A stretch of 64,000 bases of DNA from Lysobacterales bacterium (GTDB taxonomy: Bacteria > Pseudomonadota > Gammaproteobacteria > Xanthomonadales > Ahniellaceae), in NCBI GenBank assembly GCA_016182785.1, contig JACPFU010000004.1, positions 186,001-250,000 of the forward strand. The letters are read 5' to 3'. A program made the position numbers and the translations under genes. The notes beneath the pieces are model-generated. The model was not told the origin of the DNA. It was given only the letters and a program-made list of their open reading frames with translations, and made no database searches. Below, piece by piece: positions 12,531-22,208 of this stretch. Each line of letters opens with the position of its first letter. Position 1 is the stretch's first letter.

Positions 12531-13991
12531 CTACTCGAAGCCGTCGGCGAACAGGAGGGCGGTCGCGGTCAGCGTCACGCTGCCGAGCTGCACGCGGCCT
12601 TGCGCATCGCGCGGGCTGCTCTGCAGCAATAGCGGCGGGCGTCCGGGAGCGAGTGCGACCACTGCCGCGCGCAGCGCATGCGGGCCGGGTGTGAGCGCTG
12701 CGGGCAGGGTGCAGCTCGCGCTGAGCACGGTGCTGGCGCCGGGCAAGAGCGTGCGCAGATCGTGGTCCAGAGTGCAGGCGGCCACCGCGGTCGATGCGCC
12801 GTCCAGAAGTTCCAGGCGCACGCGGTAGTCATGGTAGAGCGGTGCCGAGCCGCTGTTGGCCACGGTCAGCGTGATCGGCGCGGCGCTGCCTGCGGGCCAT
12901 GGGTCGGGTATCTCGACGCGATCGAGGTGCAGCTGGTAGCCGAGGCGCCGCTTGAGCGCGGCCATCGCGGCCGCGTTGCCGGCTTGTTCGTGCTTTCCGG
13001 CCGGGCCGAGGAAACTCAGGTGGTAGGCCGCGATCAGGTCTTCGATCACGGCCTGGCGCGTGACCCAGACATCCTGCTGCGCCGGCAGCGGACTCTCGCC
13101 CGAGATCGGATTGACGCGCCAGTTGTCGCGCGCCTGCGGCGACTGGTTCGTGAGCGCGTACTCCAGGTTCCAGTCGCCGCCGTCGTCGCACAGCGGCAGC
13201 GGCGGGGCATAGCGCGAGCAGGCTGCGGTGAACGAGGGGAAGTAGTCCTCGTGGAAGCCGAAGCCGCTGTTGCCGACGTCGATACTGCGCGCGTAGCGCG
13301 TCTGCAGCGGTGTCTGCGCGAACTGCTGCATGTAGGCGTCGCGCACCGCGAGCTTCACCGCATCGCCGGGTTCGAGCGATGGACAACCGCTCTGGTGCCA
13401 CTCGCCCCACAGCCCGAGCAGGCCGACCTGGATGGCGGTGATGCGCGGGTCGCCGTCGTAGCGGTCGGCGAGCGCAGTCACCAGCTGCACCGCCTGCGTC
13501 GCGAAGTCCGGATCATCCCAGTCCGGGGCGCGGCCCGGGCCATCGCCGTCGCAGCTCGTGTAGCTCGTGCCGGCGATCGACCACGGTGGCTGTTCCAGGA
13601 ACAGCGGGTAATCGCGGGCGTTGTTGCCGCCGCTGTAGTAGTGCTCGATGCCGCTGCCGGCGCCGTCCGGGTAGTCGGCGACCAGGCGCAGCACGAAGGT
13701 CGCCGCGGGGTCGGCGGCGACGATCGGATCGATGTGGCGCGACTCGAACAGCGTCCAATCGAACGACTGGTCGGCGCTCTCCACTTCGCGCCATGGCACA
13801 TACACATGGTAGAGATGGGCGCCGTGGAAATTGTCGACCCCGCCATCCTGCGCGAAGCTCGTGCCCCAGAGCAGGAAGCCCTTGTGCGGGTTCGCCAGAT
13901 CGTCGCTGCTGCGCGGCGGCGTGAATACCGCGGCGGATGCGGCGGTGGCTGCGAGCAGCGCGAACGGGGCAATCAGGCGGGGTGGGGCCAT
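12531..13991 (-). CDS. Secreted DUF4832/DUF4874-type protein with FADGFE tail
   Basis: Exported 486-aa protein. The signal peptide MAPPRLIAPFALLAATAASA is followed by DDLANPHKGFLLWG, the N-terminal hallmark of DUF4874/DUF4832 proteins, which fold as glycosidase-like TIM barrels. Other barrel-like features are HVYVPWREVE, a VGLLGLWGEWHQSG strand and GNSGFGFHEDYF. The C-terminal ~110 residues look like an Ig-like/DUF4832 beta domain. It ends exactly in LLFADGFE. The ATG at 13991 was chosen because the signal peptide begins there; the open frame extends upstream without a secretion signal. It converges with the small secreted gene and is divergent from rnpB. A polysaccharide-related role is plausible by fold, but no catalytic residues can be assigned. 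Confidence 0.82.
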   Translation of the reverse strand: MAPPRLIAPFALLAATAASAAVFTPPRSSDDLANPHKGFLLWGTSFAQDGGVDNFHGAHLYHVYVPWREVESADQSFDWTLFESRHIDPIVAADPAATFVLRLVADYPDGAGSGIEHYYSGGNNARDYPLFLEQPPWSIAGTSYTSCDGDGPGRAPDWDDPDFATQAVQLVTALADRYDGDPRITAIQVGLLGLWGEWHQSGCPSLEPGDAVKLAVRDAYMQQFAQTPLQTRYARSIDVGNSGFGFHEDYFPSFTAACSRYAPPLPLCDDGGDWNLEYALTNQSPQARDNWRVNPISGESPLPAQQDVWVTRQAVIEDLIAAYHLSFLGPAGKHEQAGNAAAMAALKRRLGYQLHLDRVEIPDPWPAGSAAPITLTVANSGSAPLYHDYRVRLELLDGASTAVAACTLDHDLRTLLPGASTVLSASCTLPAALTPGPHALRAAVVALAPGRPPLLLQSSPRDAQGRVQLGSVTLTATALLFADGFE

Positions 13992-14089
13992 GGCGGGCTC
14001 TGGATCGCGGTGGCGCGATGCTAGCGGCAGGCGCGCGCGCCGATCGTCCAGTCGGTCGCCGTTTCGCCATTCGCCGCTACACTGCGCGG

Positions 14090-14517
<428 letters not shown>

Positions 14518-14527
14518 ACTTGATCCC

Positions 14528-14591
14528 GTGGGAGCGGCTTTCGGCCGCGATGGTGCCGCTTTCGGCCATCGCGGCCGGAAGCCGTTCCCAC
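14528..14591. repeat. REP-like palindromic element
   Basis: A 64-bp imperfect palindrome. The left arm starts GTGGGAGCGGCTTTCGGCC and the right arm ends GGCCGGAAGCCGTTCCCAC; the arms are almost perfect reverse complements, with CGCGATGG / CCATCGCG closing around the centre. It starts 11 bp after rnpB. The GTGGGAGCGGC motif is typical of dispersed extragenic palindromes in Pseudomonas and Xanthomonadales. A related element occurs at 47805. It may also terminate rnpB transcription. Confidence 0.75.
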
Positions 14592-14629
14592 TGCCGTTTT
14601 CGGCCCCGCAAAAAACACCGCCACAGTCC

Positions 14630-14658
14630 TTGACGCGCCCTGGGCGCGGGTCTAAGGT
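14630..14658 (+). promoter_or_regulatory. Candidate sigma-70 promoter of the dcw cluster
   Basis: TTGACG at 14630-14635 (one mismatch to TTGACA), a 17-bp spacer, then TAAGGT at 14653-14658. The -10 match is weak, but position and spacing suit the mraZ transcript, and the MraZ-type repeats start at its 3' edge. Confidence 0.45.
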
Positions 14659-14702
14659 GGGTTCCCGTGAGAAAAACGGGAATTCCGTGGGTTTTTGTGG
14701 GG
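14658..14702 (+). promoter_or_regulatory. Candidate MraZ operator (10-bp-phased TGGGN repeats)
   Basis: TGGGT at 14658, TGGGT at 14688 and TGGGG at 14698 lie on a 10-bp grid, with degenerate copies TGAGA at 14668 and CGGGA at 14677. The last two full copies are separated by exactly 5 nt. MraZ of E. coli is known to bind TGGGN direct repeats with 5-nt spacers and to repress its own operon. The repeats lie between the -10 element and the mraZ start. Confidence 0.65.
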
Positions 14703-14706
14703 ACCT

Positions 14707-15153
14707 ATGTTCCAGGGCGAGACCGCCATCACCATCGACGACAAGGGCCGGATGTCCATTCCGACGGCCCATCGCGAGTTGATTGCGTCGCAGTGCGGGA
14801 ATCGCCTGGTCTTCACCTACAACCCGTTCGAGCAAGGTTGCCTGTGGCTGTTGCCGGTGCGCGACTGGGAAAAGGTCCGCGACGAAGTGAACAGCCTGTC
14901 GCGCACGGTGGCGGCGCACCGCAACCTGCAGCTGAAGCTGGTCGGCGCGGCCTGCCATGTCGATGTCGATGGCAACGGTCGCGTGTTGGTGCCGGCGAGC
15001 CAGCGCACCGCGACCGGACTCGGCAAGAACGCCGTGCTGCTCGGCATGGGATCGAAGTTCGAGTTGTGGGCGGAGGAAGCGCACCAGCGCCAGATCGCGA
15101 TGACGATCGGCGAGAGCGCGGTCACGCCCGAGATGTCGAAGTTGAGTTTGTGA
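14707..15153 (+). CDS. mraZ: Transcriptional regulator MraZ
   Basis: DNA-binding regulator (148 aa) at the head of the division/cell-wall cluster. It begins with the canonical MFQGETAITIDDKGRMSIP and has two SpoVT/AbrB-like halves, the second carrying the VDVDGNGRVLVPASQR repeat of the first motif. Length is normal for the family. The start at 14707 gives the conserved N-terminus and has GGGGA five bases upstream. It lies immediately after a phased TGGGN array, so autoregulation is expected. It is followed after 44 bp by rsmH. Confidence 0.95.
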   Translation: MFQGETAITIDDKGRMSIPTAHRELIASQCGNRLVFTYNPFEQGCLWLLPVRDWEKVRDEVNSLSRTVAAHRNLQLKLVGAACHVDVDGNGRVLVPASQRTATGLGKNAVLLGMGSKFELWAEEAHQRQIAMTIGESAVTPEMSKLSL

Positions 15154-15197
15154 GCGGCGGCGCGCGCAAACGCGACGTCGGAACGCAGGAAGGGCAG

Positions 15198-16115
15198 ATG
15201 GGCGTGCACGTGCCGGTGTTGCGGGACGAAACGCTCGCGGCGCTCGCGATTCGGCCGGACGGGGTCTACCTCGACGGCACGTTTGGGCGCGGCGGGCATG
15301 CGGGCGAGATCCTCTCGCGCCTCGGTCCGGACGGGCGTCTGCTGGTGATGGACAAGGACCCGGAAGCGATCCGGGTCGCGGCCGACTGGGCTGCGCGTGA
15401 TGCCCGTGTCGCCTGGCGGCACGACAGCTTCGCGACGCTGGCCGAGTGGGACGCGACGGCGGCGGGACTCGACGGCGTGTTGCTCGACCTGGGCGTTTCC
15501 TCGCCACAGATCGACGCGCCCGAGCGCGGTTTCAGCTTCATGCAGGACGGTCCGCTCGACATGCGCATGGACCCCACCCGGGGCGAGAGCGCGGCCGAGT
15601 GGATCGCGCGGGCCAGCGAACGCGAGATCGCCGACGTGCTGTTCAGCTACGGCGAGGAGAAGCAGAGCCGACGCATCGCCAAGTTCATCGTGGCGGCGCG
15701 GGCCGAGGCGCCGATCACGCGTACCGCGCAACTCGCCGCGGTGGTGGCGAAGGCGCTCGGTGGCGGCGGCTGGATGGCCAAGCACCCGGCGACGCGCACC
15801 TTCCAGGCGTTGCGCATCGCGGTGAATCGCGAGCTGGAAGACATCGAGGCGGGGCTCGAAGGCGCCGCGCAGAGATTGAAGGCGGGTGGACGGCTGGCGG
15901 TGATCAGCTTCCATTCGCTCGAAGACCGCATCGTCAAGCGCTTCATGCGTGGCGATGCCGAAAGAGTGCCGGTGCGACGCGGCTTGCCGCCCGCGCCGGA
16001 AGCTGCGTTGCGTTTCCGCGTCATCGGGAAATCGGTGAGCGCGGGAGCGGCAGAGCAGTCCGCAAACCCGCGCTCGCGCAGTGCGGTGTTGCGGGTGGCG
16101 GAGCGGGTGCGATGA
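15198..16115 (+). CDS. rsmH: 16S rRNA (cytosine-1402-N4)-methyltransferase RsmH
   Basis: SAM-dependent methyltransferase (305 aa; formerly MraW) that methylates N4 of C1402 in 16S rRNA. Visible family motifs are HVPVLRDETL at the N-terminus, the SAM-binding DGTFGRGGHAGEIL (residues 26-39), LLDLGVSSPQID, GFSFMQDGPLDMRMD, RTFQALRIAVN and VISFHSLEDRIVK. The ATG at 15198 is preceded by GGAAGGG. A GTG at 15150 overlapping the mraZ stop would add 16 residues and is less likely. The stop overlaps the ftsL start (ATGA). Confidence 0.96.
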   Translation: MGVHVPVLRDETLAALAIRPDGVYLDGTFGRGGHAGEILSRLGPDGRLLVMDKDPEAIRVAADWAARDARVAWRHDSFATLAEWDATAAGLDGVLLDLGVSSPQIDAPERGFSFMQDGPLDMRMDPTRGESAAEWIARASEREIADVLFSYGEEKQSRRIAKFIVAARAEAPITRTAQLAAVVAKALGGGGWMAKHPATRTFQALRIAVNRELEDIEAGLEGAAQRLKAGGRLAVISFHSLEDRIVKRFMRGDAERVPVRRGLPPAPEAALRFRVIGKSVSAGAAEQSANPRSRSAVLRVAERVR

Positions 16116-16381
16116 GTGCCCGTGCCGCCGTGATCGTGATGTTGCTGGTTGCCTGTGTGGCCAGTGCCATCAGCGTCGTGCACGCCCGGCAGCAAAGCCG
16201 GCGCGCGTTCATCGAGCTCTCGAAGCTCGAGAGCGAGCGCGACGAATTGAATACGGAGTTTGGGCGACTGCAGCTCGAGCAGGCGACCTGGACCGACACA
16301 AACCGACTCGAGCAGATCGCCCGTGGGCAACTGGGCATGGTGTTTCCAGGACCTGCGGAAACCGTGGTGATCAGAAACTGA
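16112..16381 (+). CDS. ftsL: Cell division protein FtsL
   Basis: Small bitopic inner-membrane divisome protein (89 aa) that works with FtsB and FtsQ to recruit and activate FtsW and FtsI. It has a short cytoplasmic N-terminus, one transmembrane helix at about residues 5-22 (AAVIVMLLVACVASAISVV) and a charged periplasmic leucine-zipper-like helix (ELSKLESERDELNTEFGRLQ) ending in GMVFPGPAE. Size and position between rsmH and ftsI are diagnostic. The start overlaps the rsmH stop by 4 nt. Confidence 0.92.
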   Translation: MSARAAVIVMLLVACVASAISVVHARQQSRRAFIELSKLESERDELNTEFGRLQLEQATWTDTNRLEQIARGQLGMVFPGPAETVVIRN

Positions 16382-16554
16382 GGAAGCAGTGGCCGTGAGG
16401 GGGAAGCAATCTCACGCCAACACCCGGCAGGGTTTGCAACTGCCGGTGTGCCGCCGTGGCACGTCGTTCGCGACGGGCGCGGAGCGTCGTGCGTACCGGG
16501 AATCGGGACGCGCGCGATCTCTGTTGTCTGCCATCCGCGAAGCCGGAGGCGCCG

Positions 16555-18288
16555 ATGCGTAACGTGCGCCCGGCCACGGTGATGCCACGCCTGCGCCTGA
16601 CCGTGGTGCTGGTCGCGCTCGGCCTATGCGCGTTCGCGCTGGTCGCGCGCGCGTTCCAGATGCAGGTGCTGAAGCGCGAGTTCTACCAGGACCAGGGCGA
16701 TGCGCGTTTCCTGCGCGACATCGAGGTGCCGGCGTCGCGCGGCATGATCACCGACCGCAACGGCGAGCCGCTGGCGATCTCGACGCCGATGATCTCGCTG
16801 TGGCTGCACCCGGAAACCCTGCTCGAAGATCCGGCGCGCATCGCCGCGCTGGCGCAGGCGATGCGGTTGAAGCGCGAGGAACTCGCCGCGCGCGTGCAGC
16901 AGCGGCGGGCGCGCGAATTCATGTACCTGGCACGGCACCTGCCGCCGGACCAGGCCGAAGCGGTGCTGGCGCTCAAGATCCCCGGCGTGCACGGCCAGCG
17001 CGAATACCGCCGCTTCTATCCCGGTGGCGAAGTGTTCGCGCACGTGCTCGGCGTCACCGACGTCGACGACGCCGGCCAGGAAGGCCTCGAACTCGCCTAC
17101 AACGCACAGTTGCTCGGCACGCCGGGCGTGAAGCGCGTGATCAAGAATCGTCGCGGCGAGATCGTCGAGAACGTCGAGGAGATCCGTGCCGCCGAACCCG
17201 GGCGCACGCTCGCGACCAGTCTGGACCGGCGCATCCAGTACCTCGCCTACCGCGAACTGAAGGCGGCGATGTTCGAGCACTCGGCCAGCAGCGGTTCGAT
17301 GGTGGTGATCGACATCCCCACCGGCGACGTGCTGGCGATGGTGAATTACCCGTCGTTCAACCCGAATGCGCGCGCCAGCGGCGACATCGCCGCGCGCCGC
17401 AATCGCGCCGTCACCGACCTGTTCGAGCCGGGTTCGGTGGTCAAGGCGTTCACCGTCGCGGCCGGGCTCGAAAGCGGCAAGTTCAAGCCGGACACGATCA
17501 TCGACACCTATCCCGGCACGTTGCAGGTGCGCAACCACGTCGTCCGCGACATCCGCAACTTCGGGCAGATCGACCTCGGCGGGCTGTTGATGAAATCGAG
17601 CAACGTCGCGGCGACCAAGATCGCGCTCGAACTCGACAACGACCATCTCTACGACGTCTTCCACCGCTTCGGCTTCGGCACCCTGACCGGCAGCGGCTTC
17701 CCGGGGGAATCGACCGGCACCTTGCCCGACCCCGGCGGTTGGGGCCAGGTCGAGAAGGCAACGCTGTCCTACGGCTACGGCCTCTCGGTGAACGCGCTGC
17801 AGATGGCCCAGGCCTATGCCGCGCTCGCCGACGGCGGTCGCCTGCGTGCGCCGCGCTTCGTGCGCGAGGCGACGCCGACCGAGCCGCGGACCTTGCTCGA
17901 TCCAGGCATCGCCGCGGACGTGCTGCGCATGCTCGAAACCGTCACCGGGCCGGGTGGCAGCGCGGTCAAGGCCGCGGTGCCGAACTACCGCGTCGCCGGC
18001 AAGACCGGCACCGCGCGCCGCGCGATTGCCGGCGGCTACGACAGTCGCTACGTGAGCGTGTTCGCCGGCGTGATCCCGGTGTCCAAGCCGCGCCTGGCCG
18101 CGGTGGTCGTGGTCAACGATCCGCGCGGCGGGGCGTATTACGGCGGCCTGGTCGCGGCGCCGGTGTTCGGGCGCGTGATGGATGACGCGATGCGCCTGCT
18201 GAACATCGCCCCCGACCACCTGCAACCGCAGTTGATCGCGGCCGATGTGCCGACGCCGGCGCAGTTTGCGGAAGGGGTGATGCCATGA
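16555..18288 (+). CDS. ftsI: Peptidoglycan transpeptidase FtsI (PBP3)
   Basis: Division-specific class B penicillin-binding protein (577 aa) that cross-links septal peptidoglycan with FtsW. It has an N-terminal membrane anchor at about residues 11-32, a pedestal domain starting EVPASRGMITDRNGEPLA, and a transpeptidase domain. The active-site serine is Ser294 (GSVVK, Lys297), the SxN motif is Ser348-Asn350 and the KTG box starts at Lys483 (AGKTGTARR). The ATG at 16555 has GGAGG 7 nt upstream. A GTG at 16456 would add 33 residues of basic, poorly conserved sequence and cannot be excluded. The gap to ftsL is 173 bp, unusual in this cluster. The stop overlaps murE. Confidence 0.95.
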   Translation: MRNVRPATVMPRLRLTVVLVALGLCAFALVARAFQMQVLKREFYQDQGDARFLRDIEVPASRGMITDRNGEPLAISTPMISLWLHPETLLEDPARIAALAQAMRLKREELAARVQQRRAREFMYLARHLPPDQAEAVLALKIPGVHGQREYRRFYPGGEVFAHVLGVTDVDDAGQEGLELAYNAQLLGTPGVKRVIKNRRGEIVENVEEIRAAEPGRTLATSLDRRIQYLAYRELKAAMFEHSASSGSMVVIDIPTGDVLAMVNYPSFNPNARASGDIAARRNRAVTDLFEPGSVVKAFTVAAGLESGKFKPDTIIDTYPGTLQVRNHVVRDIRNFGQIDLGGLLMKSSNVAATKIALELDNDHLYDVFHRFGFGTLTGSGFPGESTGTLPDPGGWGQVEKATLSYGYGLSVNALQMAQAYAALADGGRLRAPRFVREATPTEPRTLLDPGIAADVLRMLETVTGPGGSAVKAAVPNYRVAGKTGTARRAIAGGYDSRYVSVFAGVIPVSKPRLAAVVVVNDPRGGAYYGGLVAAPVFGRVMDDAMRLLNIAPDHLQPQLIAADVPTPAQFAEGVMP

Positions 18289-19754
18289 GCATGCGCCTGT
18301 CCGCCCTGCTGCGCGACGTGATCGAGATCGCCCCCGGGCTTGACCGCGAGGTGCAGGACCTGTCGCTGGACTCGAAGTCGATCCGACCGGGAGCGGCGTT
18401 CATCGCGCTGCGCGGCACCCAGCGCCACGGCATCGAGTTCGCGGCCGAAGCGGTCGCGCGCGGCGCCACCATCGTGCTCGCCGAAGCGCCGCTGCCGGAC
18501 ATCGTGCAACTCGACGCGCCGGTGGTGGTGATCGGCGAACTGCGCGCGCATCTGGGTGCGCTCGCACGCTGCTTCCATGCAGACGCGGCCGCGGCGCTGC
18601 GCCTGATCGGCGTCACCGGCACCAACGGCAAGACCTCGAGCGTGCAGATGATCGCGCAGGCGCTGAGCGCCTCCGGCGAACCCTGCGGCACCATCGGCAC
18701 GCTCGGCACCGGCCTGCACGGGCGCATCACCGCCGGTGAACGCACCACGCCGGATGTGCTCGCCGTGCATGCGGCGATCGCCGCGATGCGCCGCGACGGC
18801 GCCCGTTCGATCGCGATGGAGGTGACTTCGCACGCGCTCGACCAGGGGCGCGTCGACGGCCTCGACTTCGAGATCGCGGTGTTCACCAACCTGACCCGCG
18901 ATCATCTGGACTACCACGGCAGCATGGACGCCTACGGTGCGACCAAGGCGCGCTTGTTCGCGTGGCCGTCGCTGCGCGCGGCGGTGATCAATGTCGATGA
19001 CGCGTTTGGCGCCACGCTGGCGGGTCGGATCCGCGCCGACGTGCGTGTGATCCGCACCGGCTGCAGCCGCCAGGACGTCGACGTGCATGCCAGCGAGGTG
19101 CATGCCGATGCCAGCGGACTGCGCTTCACGCTGTGGATCGAGGCCGAGCGCCTGGCCGTCGCGACGCGGCTGATCGGACGCTTCAACGTCGCGAATCTGC
19201 TCGGTGTCGCCGGCGTGCTGCATGCGCGCGGCTGGCCGGCCGCACGGATCGCGCAGACCCTGTCGCAACTCGACCCGGTGCCCGGGCGCATGAGTCGGCT
19301 CGGTGGCGACGGTCGCCGGCCGCTGGTCGTCGTCGATTACGCACACACGCCGGACGCACTCGACAAGGCGCTGTCGACGCTACGCGAGCACGCGGCTGCG
19401 CGGCTGATCGTGGTCTTCGGCTGCGGTGGCGAGCGTGATGCCGGCAAGCGCCCGCAAATGGCGGCGCTGGCCGAGCAGAAGGCCGATGTGGTGATCGTCA
19501 CCGACGACAATCCACGCCGCGAGAATGGCGATGCGATCGTCGCGGACATCCGCAAGGGATTCGTCCGACCCGAGGCGGTGCGCTTCGAGCGCGACCGCGC
19601 CAGGGCAATTGCGCTCGCCATCGGCATGGCGGCCGCGGACGATGTCGTGCTGATCGCCGGCAAGGGCCACGAGCCGTACCAGGAGATCGACGGCACCAAG
19701 TACCCGTTCGATGACCTGCAGGTCGCGGCCGAGCTGCTGAAGGAGGCCGCATGA
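18285..19754 (+). CDS. murE: UDP-MurNAc-tripeptide synthetase MurE (meso-diaminopimelate-adding)
   Basis: Cytoplasmic ATP-dependent ligase (489 aa) adding the third stem amino acid to UDP-MurNAc-L-Ala-Glu. It shows the Mur ligase P-loop GVTGTNGKTSS, the central TSHALDQGRVDG with NLTRDHLDYHG, and the C-terminal DNPR motif (Asp408-Arg411), which marks meso-diaminopimelate rather than lysine specificity. It starts by ATGA overlap with ftsI; a second ATG 6 nt on is possible. It overlaps murF by 4 nt. Confidence 0.96.
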   Translation: MSMRLSALLRDVIEIAPGLDREVQDLSLDSKSIRPGAAFIALRGTQRHGIEFAAEAVARGATIVLAEAPLPDIVQLDAPVVVIGELRAHLGALARCFHADAAAALRLIGVTGTNGKTSSVQMIAQALSASGEPCGTIGTLGTGLHGRITAGERTTPDVLAVHAAIAAMRRDGARSIAMEVTSHALDQGRVDGLDFEIAVFTNLTRDHLDYHGSMDAYGATKARLFAWPSLRAAVINVDDAFGATLAGRIRADVRVIRTGCSRQDVDVHASEVHADASGLRFTLWIEAERLAVATRLIGRFNVANLLGVAGVLHARGWPAARIAQTLSQLDPVPGRMSRLGGDGRRPLVVVDYAHTPDALDKALSTLREHAAARLIVVFGCGGERDAGKRPQMAALAEQKADVVIVTDDNPRRENGDAIVADIRKGFVRPEAVRFERDRARAIALAIGMAAADDVVLIAGKGHEPYQEIDGTKYPFDDLQVAAELLKEAA

Positions 19755-21133
19755 TCCAGATGCGCCTGTCCGAGCTCGCCCACGCCATCGGCGCGCGCCT
19801 GCACGGAGTCGACCGCGACTTCACCGGCGTGGCCAGCGACTCGCGCAGGTGCGAGCCAGGCCAGCTGTTCGTCGCGTTGCGCGGTGAGCGTGTCGATGGA
19901 CACCAGTTTGTCGCCGACGTCGCGGCGCGCGGTGCGGCCGGTGCGGTGGTCGAGCGCGTGCTCGACACGAGCTTGCCGCAACTGGTGGTCGCCAATGCCG
20001 AACTGGCGCTGGGCGCAATCGCACGTGTTTGGCGTGCACGCTCCCGTGCGCGCGTGGTCGGCGTCACCGGCTCGAATGGCAAGACCACGTTGAAGACGCT
20101 GACCCATTCGATCCTGGCGCGCGCTGGTCGATGCCAGGTCAATCCCGGCAATCTCAACAACGAGATCGGCCTGCCGCTGTCGTTGTGTGCGCTCGACGCG
20201 CAGGCCGAGTTCGCGGTCTGCGAAATGGGGGCCGGGAAACCCGGCGACATCGCCTACCTGGCACGCATCGCCGCGCCGCAGATCGGCATCGTCAACAACG
20301 TCGGTGCTGCGCATCTGGAACGCATGGGCAGCACCCGCGGCGTCGCCGAGACCAAGGGCGCGCTGTACGCGGCATTGCCTTCGGATGGCATCGCCGTGAT
20401 CAATGGCGAGGACGCGTTCGCCGACTACTTCCGCAGTCTGGCCGGCAAGCGCGCCCAGATCAGCTTCGCGCTCGACCGTGCCGCCGACGTGCGCGGCCAG
20501 ATCCTGGCCAGCGAGCCGTCGTCGCAACGCCTGGTCATCGACAGCATGGCCGGAAGTCTGAGCATCACCCTGCCGCTGCCGGGGCGACACAACGCGATGA
20601 ACGCGTTGGCCGCCACCGCGCTCGCGCTGGCCGCCGGTGCCTCGCTCGACCACGTCCGCCTCGGCCTCGAGACCGCGACCGCGATCTGCGGCCGCCTGGT
20701 GCGCAAGCCGCTCGCGAACGGTGCCCTGCTGATCGACGACAGCTACAACGCCAACCCGGCGTCGATGCGCGCCGCGATCGACACCCTGCGCGCACAGCCG
20801 GCACCGCGCTGGCTGGTGATCGGCGACATGAAGGAGCTCGGCGAAGACGCCGCGGCGCTGCATCGTGGCGTCGGCGCCTACGCACGCGAACGCGGCATCG
20901 ATCGCTTCTACGCCGTCGGCGCACTCGCGCGCCATGCCTGCGCCGGCTACGGCGCGGACGCCCGCCATTTCGAGCACCAGCAGGACCTGATCGATGCGCT
21001 GCGCGCCGATCTCGTGGCTGGCGTGACCGTGTTGACCAAGGGCTCGCGTTCGTCCGCGATGGACCGCGTCGCGAACGCACTCTCTGAACCGTCGACCACT
21101 TCTTCCGAATCGGGGGGCAGCCATGCTGCTTGA
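19751..21133 (+). CDS. murF: UDP-MurNAc-pentapeptide synthetase MurF
   Basis: ATP-dependent ligase (460 aa) adding D-Ala-D-Ala to the UDP-MurNAc-tripeptide. It shows the N-terminal substrate domain ([20 protein letters not shown]), the P-loop [12 protein letters not shown], the [10 protein letters not shown] segment, and [16 protein letters not shown] with VIGDMKELG in the C-terminal domain, all typical of MurF. The start overlaps murE (ATGA), and the serine-rich C-terminus overlaps mraY by 11 nt. Confidence 0.96.
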   Translation: MIQMRLSELAHAIGARLHGVDRDFTGVASDSRRCEPGQLFVALRGERVDGHQFVADVAARGAAGAVVERVLDTSLPQLVVANAELALGAIARVWRARSRARVVGVTGSNGKTTLKTLTHSILARAGRCQVNPGNLNNEIGLPLSLCALDAQAEFAVCEMGAGKPGDIAYLARIAAPQIGIVNNVGAAHLERMGSTRGVAETKGALYAALPSDGIAVINGEDAFADYFRSLAGKRAQISFALDRAADVRGQILASEPSSQRLVIDSMAGSLSITLPLPGRHNAMNALAATALALAAGASLDHVRLGLETATAICGRLVRKPLANGALLIDDSYNANPASMRAAIDTLRAQPAPRWLVIGDMKELGEDAAALHRGVGAYARERGIDRFYAVGALARHACAGYGADARHFEHQQDLIDALRADLVAGVTVLTKGSRSSAMDRVANALSEPSTTSSESGGSHAA

Positions 21134-22205
21134 GTTGTTCCTGCTGCTGAAACCGTACATCAGCGGCTTCAACCTGTTCGGGTATCTGACCTTGCGCGCG
21201 ATCCTGGCGGCGATCACCGCACTCGTCGTCTCGTTGATCGTCGGTCCGCCGATGATCCGCAAGCTCGCCGCGTACAAGGTCGGGCAGACCATCCGCAACG
21301 ACGGTCCGCAGTCGCACTTCTCCAAGGCCGGCACGCCCACGATGGGAGGGACGCTGATCCTGTTCGCGGTCGCCAGCGCCACCCTGCTGTGGGCCGACCT
21401 GCGCAATCGCTACATCTGGATCCTGCTGTTCGTGCTGGTCAGCTTCGGCCTGATCGGCTTCATCGACGACTACAAGAAGTTGGTGCTGAAGGACAGCCGC
21501 GGCCTGATCGCACGCTACAAGTACGCGCTGCAGTCGGTGTTCGGCCTGGTCGCCGCGCTGTGGCTGTACTGGACCGCCGACGTGCCGGCGGCGACCACGC
21601 TGTACCTGCCGATCCTGAAGGACTTCGCGTGGCCGCTCGGCATCGGCTTCGTGGTCGTGACCTATTTCTGGATCGTCGGCTTCTCGAATGCGGTGAACCT
21701 GACCGATGGCCTCGATGGCCTCGCGATCATGCCGACCGTGCTGGTGTCCGCCGGGCTCGGCGTGTTCGCTTACGTCGCCGGGCACAGCGTGTTCGCGAGC
21801 TACCTCGGTATTCCGTCGATTCCCGGCGCCGGCGAGATCGCGATCTTCTGCGCCGCGCTCGGTGGCGCCGGGCTCGGCTTCCTGTGGTTCAACACCTATC
21901 CGGCCCAGGTCTTCATGGGTGACGTTGGCGCGCTCTCGGTCGGCGCCGTGCTTGGCACGGTCGCGGTGATCACGCGCCAGGAACTGGTGCTGGTGCTGAT
22001 GGGCGGCGTGTTCGTGATCGAGACGCTGTCGGTGATGATCCAGGTGGCGTCGTTCAAGCTGACCGGCAAGCGCGTGTTCCGGATGGCGCCGATCCACCAC
22101 CACTTCGAGCTCAAGGGCTGGCCCGAGCCGCGCGTGATCGTGCGCTTCTGGATCATCTCGGTGGTGCTCGTGCTGCTTGGTCTTGCGACCTTGAAGGTGC
22201 GCTGA
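21123..22205 (+). CDS. mraY: Phospho-N-acetylmuramoyl-pentapeptide transferase MraY
   Basis: Polytopic inner-membrane enzyme (360 aa, about 10 transmembrane helices) that forms lipid I from UDP-MurNAc-pentapeptide and undecaprenyl phosphate. Signatures are PTMGGTLIL, the catalytic [19 protein letters not shown], the [17 protein letters not shown] loop and the [11 protein letters not shown] cytoplasmic loop. It overlaps murF by 11 nt. The next gene is ftsW only 3 nt away, where many gammaproteobacteria have murD. Confidence 0.97.
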   Translation: MLLELFLLLKPYISGFNLFGYLTLRAILAAITALVVSLIVGPPMIRKLAAYKVGQTIRNDGPQSHFSKAGTPTMGGTLILFAVASATLLWADLRNRYIWILLFVLVSFGLIGFIDDYKKLVLKDSRGLIARYKYALQSVFGLVAALWLYWTADVPAATTLYLPILKDFAWPLGIGFVVVTYFWIVGFSNAVNLTDGLDGLAIMPTVLVSAGLGVFAYVAGHSVFASYLGIPSIPGAGEIAIFCAALGGAGLGFLWFNTYPAQVFMGDVGALSVGAVLGTVAVITRQELVLVLMGGVFVIETLSVMIQVASFKLTGKRVFRMAPIHHHFELKGWPEPRVIVRFWIISVVLVLLGLATLKVR

Positions 22206-22208
22206 GCC

